Shown here: in pieces, positions 45,120 to 55,552 of the stretch
How the letters are laid out: each line of letters begins with the position of its first letter
How positions within the stretch are numbered: the stretch's first letter is position 1
Assembly: GCA_934500875.1 (NCBI GenBank)
Contig: CAKSTL010000002.1
Coordinates: forward strand, 62,001 to 126,000
Length of the DNA: 64,000 bases
Direction: 5' to 3'
From: an uncultured Clostridia bacterium
GTDB taxonomy: Bacteria; Bacillota; Clostridia; UMGS1810
Position numbers and translations under genes: made by a program
The notes under the pieces: model-generated
Databases searched by the model: none
The model's input: only the letters and a program-made list of their open reading frames with translations
What the model was told of the DNA's origin: nothing

Positions 45120-47804
45120 ATGCGTTTTAAGAAAAAAGCAGTTTTAATATGCCTTGCCGTTTTGTGTATGTCGGTCTTATCTTTTGCGCAAAGCGAGGAA
45201 TACAATCCCGAAAACGACAGTTCGTCCGGCCTTACACTTATAAAAGGGAGCGATTATAAAAAAACGTCTGTTTCGGGGCAGAGCGCTGTGATTGTTGACG
45301 ATACTTCTGCGGTGTTCGACATTTCCGACAGTACGGTTTACCAAAATGCCGAGCGCAAAAAGGCGGTTGTGAGCGTTACGTATTATGATGAAGGCGGCGG
45401 AGTTTTTTATCTTACTTATGACAGTTTTTCGGGCAGAAAAATTTATTCCGATTATGAGGAATTATACAATACAAAAAACATTGTGACACGCACATTTACG
45501 CTCTATGACGCAAAATTTTCAAATTCTCTGACGGGCGGAGGAGATTTTTCGATTACCGCTCCGAAATCGTTGTCAACGGAAATAAAGCAATACAAACCGC
45601 TTAAAATACTTGGCGTTAAGGTCGAAATTTCTGATACAGCCTGCCCGGTAACGGTTTTGGCTAAGACAAACAGCGCAGGAAACATATTTTTTGACGGCGA
45701 TACAAAAGCGTTTGACATCATATTTGAAAACAAGTTTTCTTCGGATGTGGATTTTAACGTAAAATATGTTATTGAAAATGAGGATAAAACGGCGGTTTTT
45801 GAAAAAACGGACACGCTTAGCTTTTCGGCAAACGAGGCAAAAACGCTGCATTTTCCCATAAACGTACAGGAATACGGAGTTTACACGCTAAATGTTTATC
45901 TTACCGACAAAAACGGATGTGACGCAGGCTCGTACATCTGCGATTTTTCAGTTTGCACCAATGCAAATTACGAAAACTATGATTCCAAAATCGGCGTTTG
46001 CCCGCATTTTAACTGGGGCAGAGAATGTGTAAACGGAACTTACATTATAAAAAATGCGGGAATAGACCATATCCGTGAAGGGTACAACTGGTCTGCGTTT
46101 GAAGCGGTCAAGGGTCAGTATGTTCAAACGGCGGCTATGAAAAATTATCTTGACGCAGCAGAAAACAACAATATTGAAATTCTTGCGCTTGCCGGCTACG
46201 GAAACGAAAATTATTCGCTTTCACGCTACGACGTTCCCAAAACGAAAGATCAAAGAGCGGCGTTTGCCGAATATGTTTACAATATGCTGAGCATAAACAG
46301 AGGAAGAATTAAGGTTGTCGAGGTTTGGAACGAGCCTGACATTGAAAGCTTTAACACAAACGGCGCAACAAGCGAGGAATGCGCATATCTTGTAAAGGCG
46401 GTGTACGACAGAATACATACCGATTTTCCCGAGGTTAAAATATGCGCCTTTGCGCTTGCAAACGCATATAATCAAAAGGGGCTGGACTGGCTTGAGGCGG
46501 CGCTTAAAACCGATACCGACGGCGACGGAGAATATGATTTATACAAATACTGCGACTCTGTTTCGGTGCACCACTATATTACCGATTGCGAAAGAATTAC
46601 AACCGACGGCGAAAAGCTTAAAAAGCTTCTTAATAAGTACGGCTTCGGCGGCAGAGAGCTTTATCATACGGAATTCGGGTATTCCGAGGTGACAAGCGTA
46701 AATAAATGGGATAAAGAGACTAAAGAGAGTAAATGGGATAGCTGGAATAAGCGGGGCGAGAGAAATCAGGCGGCATTTCTGGTAAAATATGCGTCGTCGC
46801 TTATTGCAAACAAAGCAGGGGATGTTTTTTACATCTACGATTTTTCAAACGACGGATTGGCACAAAATCAGCCAGAACAGAATTTCGGCTTGGTAAAAAG
46901 CGTTTCATCTCCCGTGCCGTATGCGGCAAAGCCCGGTCTTATTGCGATTGCGGCGCTCAACCGTATTATAGGCAACTGCGAGGCGGACAGCGTTATTTCA
47001 AATAACAAAGACCTTACGGTTTACAAATTTAAAAACAAATACGGAATAAAAGAAAGCTTCGTTATCTATTCCGAAAACGGTGCGTCTGTGTATGAATTTT
47101 CATCCCGGGACGGAAAATGTATGTTTTTTGATTTGTACGGAAACGAATTCTATCCCGAATACGACGGCGAAAAATATGTATTAAACATTGGAACCGAGCC
47201 GGTTTATGCGGTTGTTTACAAGGGCAGCGAAACGTGCAGAACATATCTTGAAAACGGAAAAATTGTTGTGGAAGGAACGTTTGCAAACGGCATTGAGGAG
47301 GAATATGCCGGCGTAAAGGTGTTTGACAAAAACGCAAATCTTGTTTATGTCAATCAGTTTGACTTGTCCGACAGTTTGAACCTTACATTTTCGTTCGACG
47401 CAAAAAGCGGCGAAAACTACAGTATTCTTATCGGAATGAAAAGCCGTTCGCAAGTTTATAAGATAAACGCACTCGGCACGTGCAGTGCGAAAATTTCGTT
47501 AGAGTGCGGCGCAGAGAGCGTTGACACATACCAAAAGCTTGCGGCAAGCGAAAGCATTACGCTTTGCGCACAAATTTTTGACCGTGCGGTATCTGATTTT
47601 ACGATTGCCGCCGTTTCGTACAAGGAAGGTGCGCTTTTGAACGTTCGCACCGTAAAAAAAGACGATATGACCTTTGATGACGGAAGATATGTTTTAAATA
47701 TTGACGCATCGGAATTTAAAAATGCCGACGCTGCGGGATTTTACATTATTGATTCAATAAATTCCATAATGCCGCTCGACAAGGGCATAAAACTGAAAAA
47801 ATAG
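45120..47804 (+). CDS. Secreted clan GH-A glycoside hydrolase (locus 2, second)
   Basis: 894 residues, ATG after AAAGG. Signal peptide 1-22. A jelly-roll-like domain (about 30-175), an Ig-like domain (about 180-280), a GH-A barrel (about 285-640) with acid/base E405 in VWNEPD and likely nucleophile E518 in YHTEFGY, and a C-terminal beta region (about 700-894) ending in a weakened form of the unnamed module (FYIIDSINSIMPL). The barrel is paralogous to the 37345-40719 product. It lacks a CBM9-like domain. Substrate unknown. Confidence 0.85.
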   Translation: MRFKKKAVLICLAVLCMSVLSFAQSEEYNPENDSSSGLTLIKGSDYKKTSVSGQSAVIVDDTSAVFDISDSTVYQNAERKKAVVSVTYYDEGGGVFYLTYDSFSGRKIYSDYEELYNTKNIVTRTFTLYDAKFSNSLTGGGDFSITAPKSLSTEIKQYKPLKILGVKVEISDTACPVTVLAKTNSAGNIFFDGDTKAFDIIFENKFSSDVDFNVKYVIENEDKTAVFEKTDTLSFSANEAKTLHFPINVQEYGVYTLNVYLTDKNGCDAGSYICDFSVCTNANYENYDSKIGVCPHFNWGRECVNGTYIIKNAGIDHIREGYNWSAFEAVKGQYVQTAAMKNYLDAAENNNIEILALAGYGNENYSLSRYDVPKTKDQRAAFAEYVYNMLSINRGRIKVVEVWNEPDIESFNTNGATSEECAYLVKAVYDRIHTDFPEVKICAFALANAYNQKGLDWLEAALKTDTDGDGEYDLYKYCDSVSVHHYITDCERITTDGEKLKKLLNKYGFGGRELYHTEFGYSEVTSVNKWDKETKESKWDSWNKRGERNQAAFLVKYASSLIANKAGDVFYIYDFSNDGLAQNQPEQNFGLVKSVSSPVPYAAKPGLIAIAALNRIIGNCEADSVISNNKDLTVYKFKNKYGIKESFVIYSENGASVYEFSSRDGKCMFFDLYGNEFYPEYDGEKYVLNIGTEPVYAVVYKGSETCRTYLENGKIVVEGTFANGIEEEYAGVKVFDKNANLVYVNQFDLSDSLNLTFSFDAKSGENYSILIGMKSRSQVYKINALGTCSAKISLECGAESVDTYQKLAASESITLCAQIFDRAVSDFTIAAVSYKEGALLNVRTVKKDDMTFDDGRYVLNIDASEFKNADAAGFYIIDSINSIMPLDKGIKLKK

Positions 47805-47822
47805 GCAGAAAGGATAACGGAT

Positions 47823-49454
47823 ATGAAAAGAAAAATTTTAGGTTTTGCGCTTACGCTTTTTACCGCTGTGAACACTTTTGCATTTGCGGCGCAGGATATT
47901 GAAATTTTTTGCGACGGCAAGATAAGTATTCAAAAAAATGCAGATAAAAATTCGGTTGTAACCGCAGTGGTGCTTAAAGGCGGCGTTACGCTTGACGAAT
48001 TTAATTCATCCTCCGATACGGATACGCTGTGTTTTTGCTACCGTGAGATTAATACCGGCGAAAACGGCGAATATACCGTAAGCTTCGATATAGGCGAAAA
48101 AAGCGGCAGGTATGAGCTGTATACCGGAACGGGCAAGGATAAGGAAATTGAACATTCATCTTTAAGATACATAAACAAAGGTGAAAATGAAGCTGCAATT
48201 TCAAAACTTTTGTCAGTGTTTGATATTTCCGACACTCTGCAAAGGTATGACGGATTTGAAAAGACTGTCGTGGATAATGCGGACGCTTTCGGCATTAACA
48301 TAACATTTAAAGATGCGGCGTCTTTGAAGGAGAGTGCAAAGATATTTTTTGCAAGCGTTTCAAAAGATGACGTTAAAACCTTTGAAACGGCAAAATCGTG
48401 CATTGACAAGGCTATGGCGATAAGTCTTTTTAACGGGGGCAAAATTTCTTTTACCAAAGAATTTGCAAAGAATTTTTCCCTTCCCGAAAGCGTTGAAAAA
48501 TATTTGGAAAAACCGTATATTACTGACGAAACACGCACATTTATTGAAGAAAAGACGAAAAAGACAAGCGCCGATTTTGAAAGTTTTGACAAAACGGCGG
48601 CTGCGGCGGTTGCACTCGGCGTTATTTATTCGTCCGATGGTTCGGGCGGCGTAAAAAACGTTCTTATCGAAAATGCAAGTCTTTTGGGAATTGATTCTTC
48701 AAAGGTTACCGACGCATTTGCGGAAAGTATTGTGGGCAAAAAATTTGACAGCATTGAAAGTATCGGGCTTGACAGCTTTGCCGAGGAGGAAAAACCCATA
48801 AACAGAGGCGGCGGAGGCGGAGGCGGCTCAAAGAACGTTTCGGGCAGCGTCATAAGCGGCGCTGATACTCCCGTTTACGAGCCTATTGACGAAACGCCGG
48901 CGGAATTTGTTGACCTTGCAGGTTTTGAATGGGCAAAAGAGGCTATAGAAAGCCTTAGAACAGAGGGAATTGTAAACGGCAGGCAGGAAGGAATATTCGC
49001 TCCGTCCGAAACGGTTTTGAGAGAAGAATTTTTAAAAATGCTTCTTTCGGCTGTAACGTTTGAAAATCTCGAAGGCGATTTTTCGTTTGACGACGTATCG
49101 GAATCGGACTGGTATTATAACGTTGTAAGAAATGCGTATCTTTGCAAAATAGTAAACGGAATTTCAGAGAGCCGATTTGGAAGCGGAATGGAAATTTCAC
49201 GTCAGGATATGGCGCTTATGTGCTACAATGCACTTGTGAAAAAAGGCATTATCACAGACGATAACACAAAAAACAGCACCTTTGCCGACAGCGAAAGCAT
49301 TGCGCCTTACGCAAGGGATGCGGTTTCGTATTTAAGCAGCATAAAAATTGTGAACGGTGATGAAAACTTATGTTTCAATCCGAACGGTTCGTCGCTTCGT
49401 GCAGAGGCTGCGCAGATGATTTACAATATTATACGGTTTATTAAAAACAGATAG
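47823..49454 (+). CDS. Secreted protein with C-terminal SLH domains, member 1 of SLH pair (locus 2)
   Basis: 543 residues. Signal peptide 1-22. A beta-rich N-terminal domain (about 23-115), a helical middle (about 120-320), a poly-glycine linker (RGGGGGGGSK near 328) and three SLH domains (about 360-540). Same plan as the 18539-20338 product, with low sequence identity in the first half. The first SLH repeat begins FVDLAGFEWAKEAI, matching FSDLKGFDWAKDSI of its paralog. Anchored to wall polymers; the role of the N-terminal half is unknown. Confidence 0.85.
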   Translation: MKRKILGFALTLFTAVNTFAFAAQDIEIFCDGKISIQKNADKNSVVTAVVLKGGVTLDEFNSSSDTDTLCFCYREINTGENGEYTVSFDIGEKSGRYELYTGTGKDKEIEHSSLRYINKGENEAAISKLLSVFDISDTLQRYDGFEKTVVDNADAFGINITFKDAASLKESAKIFFASVSKDDVKTFETAKSCIDKAMAISLFNGGKISFTKEFAKNFSLPESVEKYLEKPYITDETRTFIEEKTKKTSADFESFDKTAAAAVALGVIYSSDGSGGVKNVLIENASLLGIDSSKVTDAFAESIVGKKFDSIESIGLDSFAEEEKPINRGGGGGGGSKNVSGSVISGADTPVYEPIDETPAEFVDLAGFEWAKEAIESLRTEGIVNGRQEGIFAPSETVLREEFLKMLLSAVTFENLEGDFSFDDVSESDWYYNVVRNAYLCKIVNGISESRFGSGMEISRQDMALMCYNALVKKGIITDDNTKNSTFADSESIAPYARDAVSYLSSIKIVNGDENLCFNPNGSSLRAEAAQMIYNIIRFIKNR

Positions 49455-49473
49455 CGCAAAAGGAGGAATTGAA

Positions 49474-52161
49474 ATGAAAAAATTTGTTTCGGTGCTTGTT
49501 ATAATTGCACTGATTTTTGCGCTTCCGCCTTTGTCGGGCGCTGCCGCTTTTGATAACAGCATTGACTTTGAAAACGGATTAAGGCTGCTTTATGTTGCAA
49601 ACGTTGTATCGTCCTATGATTTTGACGATGCAAGCCTTGTTTCAAACGTAAGCCGGGCGGATTTTCTTCTTTATGCGTCAAAGCTTATAAAAACTGAAGA
49701 ACAGCCAATCGAAGAAGAAAAATATTTTACCGACCTTAAAGGTCATTGGGCAGAAAAAATCGCCGCAAGATTTGTAAAAATGGGTGTTATTTCGGTTTCG
49801 GATGACAGACTTTTCCGTCCTAATGACAATATAACACTCGCAGAGGCGTCAAAAATTATTGTGTCCCTTCTCGGTTATGACGCACTTGCAAGGGTAAACG
49901 GCGGTTATCCGTCAGGGTACCTTCTTATGACGGCAAGGCTTGGAATTTTTGCAAACGGAACGGGCGAAAATTTAACTCTTGCAGAGGTATTGTATGCCCT
50001 TGCAAACGCACTTGAGGCGCCGTGTTATGCCGTGGACTCCATAAAAAACGACAGCACGGTTTATAAGCAGGATGACGAAAACACTCTGCTTAAAATTTAT
50101 CACGGATTAGAGCCGGATACGGGATATGTGACAAGCTTTGCAAATATGTCGCTGGACGGCACGGTATCTTACGGCGATTATATGTATATCGGCAAAGAAA
50201 AGTACGGCTGTTCGGATATTAAAAATGCGGACGCATTTTTAGGCAAATATGTAAAGGTTTATTATTCGAAAAGCGGCGATATACGCACCGCAAAGCTTGT
50301 GTGCACGCTTTCGGACGATACATCCGTTGAAATTAACGCAAACGATATTGACAGTTTTGATTCAAACTACAGTCTTAGCTATTATAAAGACGGCGGCGAT
50401 AAAAAATATACAAAAAAGCTTGAACGCAGCATAAGGGTTTTATACAACGGCGCACGAAAGGACGAGGGCATAAGCGATATGTTCCGAAATCTTAAAAACG
50501 GCTCCGTCCGCCTTATTGACGCTGATGAAAACGGTGCGTACGAATATGCCGTTGTTAAAGATTATTCCGATTTTGTGACGGGTTATGCCGACAGTGCAAA
50601 TCTTGTTGTTTATGATAAATCGGGCAAGACGCAATACGAGATTGAAAAGTTTGAACGATACGGCATTTTTGACGTTTCGCATAATGCATTGAGCCTTGCG
50701 TCCGTCAAGGAAAACACGGTTTTGTCGGTTGCCGCAAGCGAGGACAATAAAACATATATAGAGATTATTGTTTCCAACGCTGTTGTTTCGGGCAGTGTGA
50801 GCGAGGTATCGCAGGCAAATGACGGAATTTATGTTACAATTGACGAAAAAGAGTATAAAATGAGTGAAGAATGCAGTATGAAGGACGGAATTTACGCAGG
50901 CTTTAACGGCACGTTTTATTTGAACTCTTTCGGCGATATTGCGTATTTTAAGCTTAATTCGAACGGCGACTTTAGATACGGTTATGTAACGCACGGCGAA
51001 ATAAGCGAAAATGTGCGCAGCAGGGTAGACATTGAAATTTTTGACGATACAGGTACGCTTAAAACCCGCAGCATTGAGGATAATATAATAATAGACGGCG
51101 AAAAGTATAAAAACGCAGAGGATGTTTTAACCCTTGAATGGGCAAAAAACAAGGTTATTATGCCTCAGATGATACGCTTTAAAACGGACAGCGACGGAAA
51201 AATTACATATATTGACACGGTTTTGAAAAACGCTTCCTACGAGAGCGGAAAGGACGCACTGATTGAAACAGTTCCCGTTGACGACAGCCTTTCAAGCTCG
51301 GGTATGCAAAGAATTTTTTACTGCACATCAAGCTCTTCCAGAATAGGAACAAACGTTATTTTCAACAAAAATACAAAGCTGTTTTTTGTGCCGGAATATG
51401 ACGATATCAAAAACGAAAATTATAAGGAATCCGATTTTTCGCTCGGCGCATTTTCGGATATGGTTGTTGACAGCGGTGTAAACGCAAAGGGCTACAGGGC
51501 AGACGACGGCTCTGTTTACGAGGATGTTGTTGTGTGCTTCGGCAGAGGAGCAGGAGAGGCGCACGACGATAATACCAATGTTTTTGTGTTAAAGGGAACA
51601 AAAAAGGCGTCCGACCAAGACGGATTTGTATATACAAAAATTTACGGCTTGAGAGGAGGCGGCGAAACGTCGTTCTTTATTGCGGATTCGTATGCTGCAA
51701 AATTTGAAAGCCTTAATCTTTCCGAAGGCGACCTTTTATCGCTTCAGACCGACAACGAGGGAAAAGTGAGCGATATTATTCTTCTCTACGACTTTTCTCA
51801 GGGCGGCGAGCCGTATACTCAGGCAGGCAGCAGGTGGTACGACAAAAACAGGTATGTCAATAATTACAGTGCATTCTCGCAAAAGTTTTCAATGTCGTTT
51901 ATGTATGCGGCATATAAGTCGGGAAACGTTGTAAAGGGCATTTACAATATTGACGGTGATGCATATGACAGCGACGAGGCATTTGACGTTTCGGCAGTTA
52001 AGATTATAGTTATAGACAGTGAAAGAACCAAGGGCAACAAGGTTTATACGGGAGGCGTTCAGGATATAAGATGCGCCTTGACGGCAGGCGGCGAAAACAG
52101 CTCAAAAATTTTTGCACATTACAGATATATTACTCTGAAAGACGTTGTTGTGTATAAGTAG
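49474..52161 (+). CDS. Large SLH-type surface protein, member 2 of SLH pair (locus 2)
   Basis: 895 residues, ATG after AGGAGGAATTG. Signal peptide 1-26. N-terminal SLH domains (about 30-190), with a clear YFTDLKGHWAEKIAARFVKM unit. The remaining 700 residues are beta-rich and unassigned, homologous along their length to the 20325-22964 product. Last gene of locus 2. Function unknown; probably an extended wall-bound surface protein working with member 1. Confidence 0.78.
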   Translation: MKKFVSVLVIIALIFALPPLSGAAAFDNSIDFENGLRLLYVANVVSSYDFDDASLVSNVSRADFLLYASKLIKTEEQPIEEEKYFTDLKGHWAEKIAARFVKMGVISVSDDRLFRPNDNITLAEASKIIVSLLGYDALARVNGGYPSGYLLMTARLGIFANGTGENLTLAEVLYALANALEAPCYAVDSIKNDSTVYKQDDENTLLKIYHGLEPDTGYVTSFANMSLDGTVSYGDYMYIGKEKYGCSDIKNADAFLGKYVKVYYSKSGDIRTAKLVCTLSDDTSVEINANDIDSFDSNYSLSYYKDGGDKKYTKKLERSIRVLYNGARKDEGISDMFRNLKNGSVRLIDADENGAYEYAVVKDYSDFVTGYADSANLVVYDKSGKTQYEIEKFERYGIFDVSHNALSLASVKENTVLSVAASEDNKTYIEIIVSNAVVSGSVSEVSQANDGIYVTIDEKEYKMSEECSMKDGIYAGFNGTFYLNSFGDIAYFKLNSNGDFRYGYVTHGEISENVRSRVDIEIFDDTGTLKTRSIEDNIIIDGEKYKNAEDVLTLEWAKNKVIMPQMIRFKTDSDGKITYIDTVLKNASYESGKDALIETVPVDDSLSSSGMQRIFYCTSSSSRIGTNVIFNKNTKLFFVPEYDDIKNENYKESDFSLGAFSDMVVDSGVNAKGYRADDGSVYEDVVVCFGRGAGEAHDDNTNVFVLKGTKKASDQDGFVYTKIYGLRGGGETSFFIADSYAAKFESLNLSEGDLLSLQTDNEGKVSDIILLYDFSQGGEPYTQAGSRWYDKNRYVNNYSAFSQKFSMSFMYAAYKSGNVVKGIYNIDGDAYDSDEAFDVSAVKIIVIDSERTKGNKVYTGGVQDIRCALTAGGENSSKIFAHYRYITLKDVVVYK

Positions 52162-52314
52162 CCGAAAGAAAGTAATCCGATTAAAAATGTATGATTAAAT
52201 TTTAAAAAGAGCAAAAAACATATAAAAAAGTCAAAATTGTATACTTAAAATCCGTGTTCTTTCGTGCTATAATTCGGGCGAAAATACAAAAATCATTATT
52301 GAAGGTGAATTTTT

Positions 52315-53700
52315 ATGGCAATAAAAGCAAACGAAATTTATAATTTTACCGTTACGCCGTCGGTTGTGCCTGCCGATACCGAGAGCAGCATTGTTATAGA
52401 AAGCACGAGCGGCACGTTTAAGTTTTTGGAAAATGTGGAATATGACGTTATATTTATTCCGACGGAAAAAAGTGATGTGCCGTCGGATATGTCGGTTTCG
52501 GGCTGGGACAAAAACAGGGTTGTGCACACCGTTCGGGCAAGTGACGGAAAGATTTGTCTGACGCACAACTTTTTCGGCGAACAGGAGTGGAGAATTAAGA
52601 TTTCGTCAACCGAGGAAAGGTATGACAAATACGAGCGTGACAACGGCATAGAGCCGCCGAAAGGGCGCCGGAAGTATGTCGAAGCATTAAAAAGGGGAAT
52701 TATGGTTTCGGTTTATTCGCTTTTGCCCGACCTTTATTCAAGAAATGTAAAAAAGTGCGATTTTCACATACATACAACCTATTCTGACGGAAACGAAACG
52801 CCGCAGCGTACGGCGGCAAATTACAGAAAAAGGGGTTTTGACGTTATAGCCGTAACCGACCACAATGTTTACAATGCGTCAAAGGATACCGCAAAAAGTC
52901 TTGAATTTATGGAGAATTTTAAAATTCTTCCGGGCGAAGAGGTGCACAACGGCTATGCACGCAAGCTTCACATTGTAAGCGTGGGCAGCAAATACAGCGT
53001 TAACGATATTTTTCTGGACGAGCCTGAAAGGGTTGAGGCTGAGGTTGCCGCTCTTAAGGGCAGGGTTGAGGTTCCTAAGGGCGTTGACGAGGAAGAATAT
53101 TTATACAGAGTGTGGACGTACAACGAAATCAAAAAAAGCGGTGGATATGCTATTTTTCCGCATCCGTTCTGGACGTGGAAGGATTCTTATCACGTTGAAA
53201 CCGATATGAGCGAGGCGGTTTTAAAAAACGGGCTGTGCGACGCATTTGAGCTTTTGGGAGGCTGTACGCCGGAGGAAAACAATATGCAGCTTGCCTTGTA
53301 TTTCAGTCTTAAGAGCAACGGTCTTAAAATGCCGATTGTTGCGTCGAGTGACAGTCATTCCACAATGCCGGGCTCAAGCTGGTTTGACGAAGATTTTACC
53401 GTTTTGTTTGAAAAAGACGGCGATATTTTCGGTGCGGCAGATAAAGGATATTCTGTTGCCGTTGAGGCGGTAAGCGGTGAAAAGGTGCGTGTTTACGGCG
53501 ATTTTCGTATGATGAAATATGCGCATTTTCTTATTAAGAATTATTTTGTAAGAAGAAAAGAGCTGTGCGCTGCGTCGGGTATGTTTGCCGAAAGGTATCT
53601 TGTGTATGGCGACGACTGCAAAAATCTTATTATTGAATGTGAAAACAGAATAAAGGAAATTGAAGATAAATTTTTCGGCAGAAATACGTCGGAAAAATAA
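52315..53700 (+). CDS. PHP-domain metallohydrolase (CehA/McbA type)
   Basis: 461 residues, ATG after GAAGGTG, no signal peptide. An N-terminal beta domain (about 1-120) precedes a PHP domain (about 145-400) with the metal-binding set H151 and H153 in HIHTTYSDG, H183 in TDHN, E208/E209 in GEEVH, HPFW and SSDSHS. The family hydrolyses phosphoesters or related esters; the true substrate is unknown. It stands alone between glycan locus 2 and the sensor genes, with a TATAAT at about 52266 as a possible -10 box. A role in sugar phosphate metabolism is only a guess from context. Confidence 0.82.
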   Translation: MAIKANEIYNFTVTPSVVPADTESSIVIESTSGTFKFLENVEYDVIFIPTEKSDVPSDMSVSGWDKNRVVHTVRASDGKICLTHNFFGEQEWRIKISSTEERYDKYERDNGIEPPKGRRKYVEALKRGIMVSVYSLLPDLYSRNVKKCDFHIHTTYSDGNETPQRTAANYRKRGFDVIAVTDHNVYNASKDTAKSLEFMENFKILPGEEVHNGYARKLHIVSVGSKYSVNDIFLDEPERVEAEVAALKGRVEVPKGVDEEEYLYRVWTYNEIKKSGGYAIFPHPFWTWKDSYHVETDMSEAVLKNGLCDAFELLGGCTPEENNMQLALYFSLKSNGLKMPIVASSDSHSTMPGSSWFDEDFTVLFEKDGDIFGAADKGYSVAVEAVSGEKVRVYGDFRMMKYAHFLIKNYFVRRKELCAASGMFAERYLVYGDDCKNLIIECENRIKEIEDKFFGRNTSEK

Positions 53701-53761
53701 AAGGTTTGATTTTTGTTCGGGCATATAAAATTTGCACTGCTTTGTGATGATTGAAAATATG

Positions 53762-53800
53762 CAAAAAAGTGAGGACGGATTGTTTGTCCTCACTTTTTTT
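53762..53800. terminator. Bidirectional terminator between convergent genes
   Basis: AAAAAAGTGAGGAC pairs perfectly with GTCCTCACTTTTTTT around a nine-base loop. The stop codon of the minus-strand kinase lies in the right arm. Confidence 0.85.
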
Positions 53801-55529
53801 CTTCGTCCTTCTGCGGTTTTATAAGTATCTCAACCGTGGTGCCTTTGCCCTTTTGCGAGATAAATTTAAGACCGTATTTTTCGCCGCACGCAAGCTTTAA
53901 ACGTTTGTTTATATTGCTTATTCCGTAGCCCGAGCCGCCCTTTCTCGGCTTTGCCGGCATCGAAATAGGGTCAAAATCCATACCGCAGCCGTTGTCGGTG
54001 ATTATAAATTTTATATCCTTATCCTCTGTCAGAAATCCTTTAACGCTTATCTTTCCGCCTTCGGGCATATTGTCAAAACCGTGCTTTATTGCGTTTTCAA
54101 CAAGCGGCTGAAGAATGATTTTCTCCATTTTAAGCTGCATAATATCGTCGCTTATATCGTATGTAACGGTAAATTTGTCGGGAAAACGCATATTTTGTAT
54201 TACAAGGTAGCTTTTAAGGTGAGTAAGCTCCTTTTCCACCGTGATGTCCTTCATTCCACCGTGCAGCGCTATTCTGAAAAAATTTGCCAGGGCGTAAATA
54301 ATTTTATACGTTTCGGTGTCGTTTTTCATAAGCAGTATCCACGATATGGAGTCGAGCGTATTGTATATAAAATGCGGATTTATCTGCGCCGAAAGTGCGT
54401 TCAATTCGGCTATTCGCTGTTTTTCCTTCTCGTCTTTGATGTTTTCGATAAGTATGTTTATCTTGTGCGTCATATTTTTAAACACGTTTTCAAGCTCTCT
54501 TATTTCAAAAAGCTTGAACATTGGCTTGTATTCCGTGGGCGACTGCTCAAAAGAATACATATTTTTTATAAGAATTTCAATCTCGGAAAGAAGCCTTTTT
54601 GAAACGAACACCGAAAACGGAATACTAAGTATTACGGCGGCAAGAATTAAGAATATAAAAACGGTGTTCAGCGCCGAAAGCATTTTGTCAAAAATACTTT
54701 TTGACGTAACGCTTACAATTTCAAGTCCGTCAATAATTCCGTTTGTGTTAACGCCCTTTTTGCTCATAAGATAGTGTCTGCCTATTTCCATACTGCCGTT
54801 TTCAAAAGATAAAGCGTCGGTAAAAAGCTTTGACCCTATAAGGCTTTTGTCACGGTGCGACAAAATTTTTCCGTTATAGGTAATAAAAACGTATCCTCCG
54901 CCTTCGTCATATACTTTATACATCTGCTCAAGAGCGCTTTCGGGAACGTACATAACAAGATATCCTGCCGTGTAGCCGGTGTTGTAGTTGCGCATTTTTA
55001 CGCCTACCGAAAAATAATATTCTCCGCCGAAGCAGACTGCACCCGACATATACGTTTTGCCGCTGTCAACCGTTTTTATGATTTCATCAATATTGTTAAG
55101 AGCGGTTTTTTCGTCGATATCGCAAAAATGATACACCTGCTTTTCTTTATCAATAATGCTTATACCCGACATAAGCTTGTTGCTTTTAAGGTACGCCGAG
55201 ATATCGTCGGAAAGACGCATATACTTTTCACTGTGCGAAAGCGACTTGTTAAAAAGCGTTACATAAAGGCTGTTTTTGTTTGTAAAATACAGCGACTGAA
55301 CGTTGAGCCTGTATATAAAAGATGAAATGTTGTCGGAAAATTCCGATTCTATAGAGCCGGTATAGCTTGAAATATATCTTTGCATAACGTAGTTTGTGAT
55401 GTAGCTTTTCGACACGGTAAGCACAAGTATTGACGGTATGAGCGTAAATATCAGCACAAGTGCGTTTAAAATTATTCTGTATGAAAAAAAACGGTAAATT
55501 TTTTGTCTTAAAATTTTTATTTCGCTCAC
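53790..55529 (-). CDS. YesM-type sensor histidine kinase
   Basis: 579 residues, GTG start. A membrane segment near residues 18-40, an extracellular sensor domain (about 45-270), a second segment (about 280-305), a HAMP-like region, then the His_kinase domain with H386 in INPHFIYNTLDS and a HATPase domain with G1 DNGCGMD. It pairs with the YesN-type regulator encoded just upstream in the same operon (23 bases). Such systems usually sense sugars and control nearby carbohydrate loci. GGGG just before the GTG leaves an unusually short ribosome-binding distance. Confidence 0.92.
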   Translation of the reverse strand: MSEIKILRQKIYRFFSYRIILNALVLIFTLIPSILVLTVSKSYITNYVMQRYISSYTGSIESEFSDNISSFIYRLNVQSLYFTNKNSLYVTLFNKSLSHSEKYMRLSDDISAYLKSNKLMSGISIIDKEKQVYHFCDIDEKTALNNIDEIIKTVDSGKTYMSGAVCFGGEYYFSVGVKMRNYNTGYTAGYLVMYVPESALEQMYKVYDEGGGYVFITYNGKILSHRDKSLIGSKLFTDALSFENGSMEIGRHYLMSKKGVNTNGIIDGLEIVSVTSKSIFDKMLSALNTVFIFLILAAVILSIPFSVFVSKRLLSEIEILIKNMYSFEQSPTEYKPMFKLFEIRELENVFKNMTHKINILIENIKDEKEKQRIAELNALSAQINPHFIYNTLDSISWILLMKNDTETYKIIYALANFFRIALHGGMKDITVEKELTHLKSYLVIQNMRFPDKFTVTYDISDDIMQLKMEKIILQPLVENAIKHGFDNMPEGGKISVKGFLTEDKDIKFIITDNGCGMDFDPISMPAKPRKGGSGYGISNINKRLKLACGEKYGLKFISQKGKGTTVEILIKPQKDEEKK

Positions 55530-55552
55530 CCCTTTGCCGCTGTTTTGCGGTT

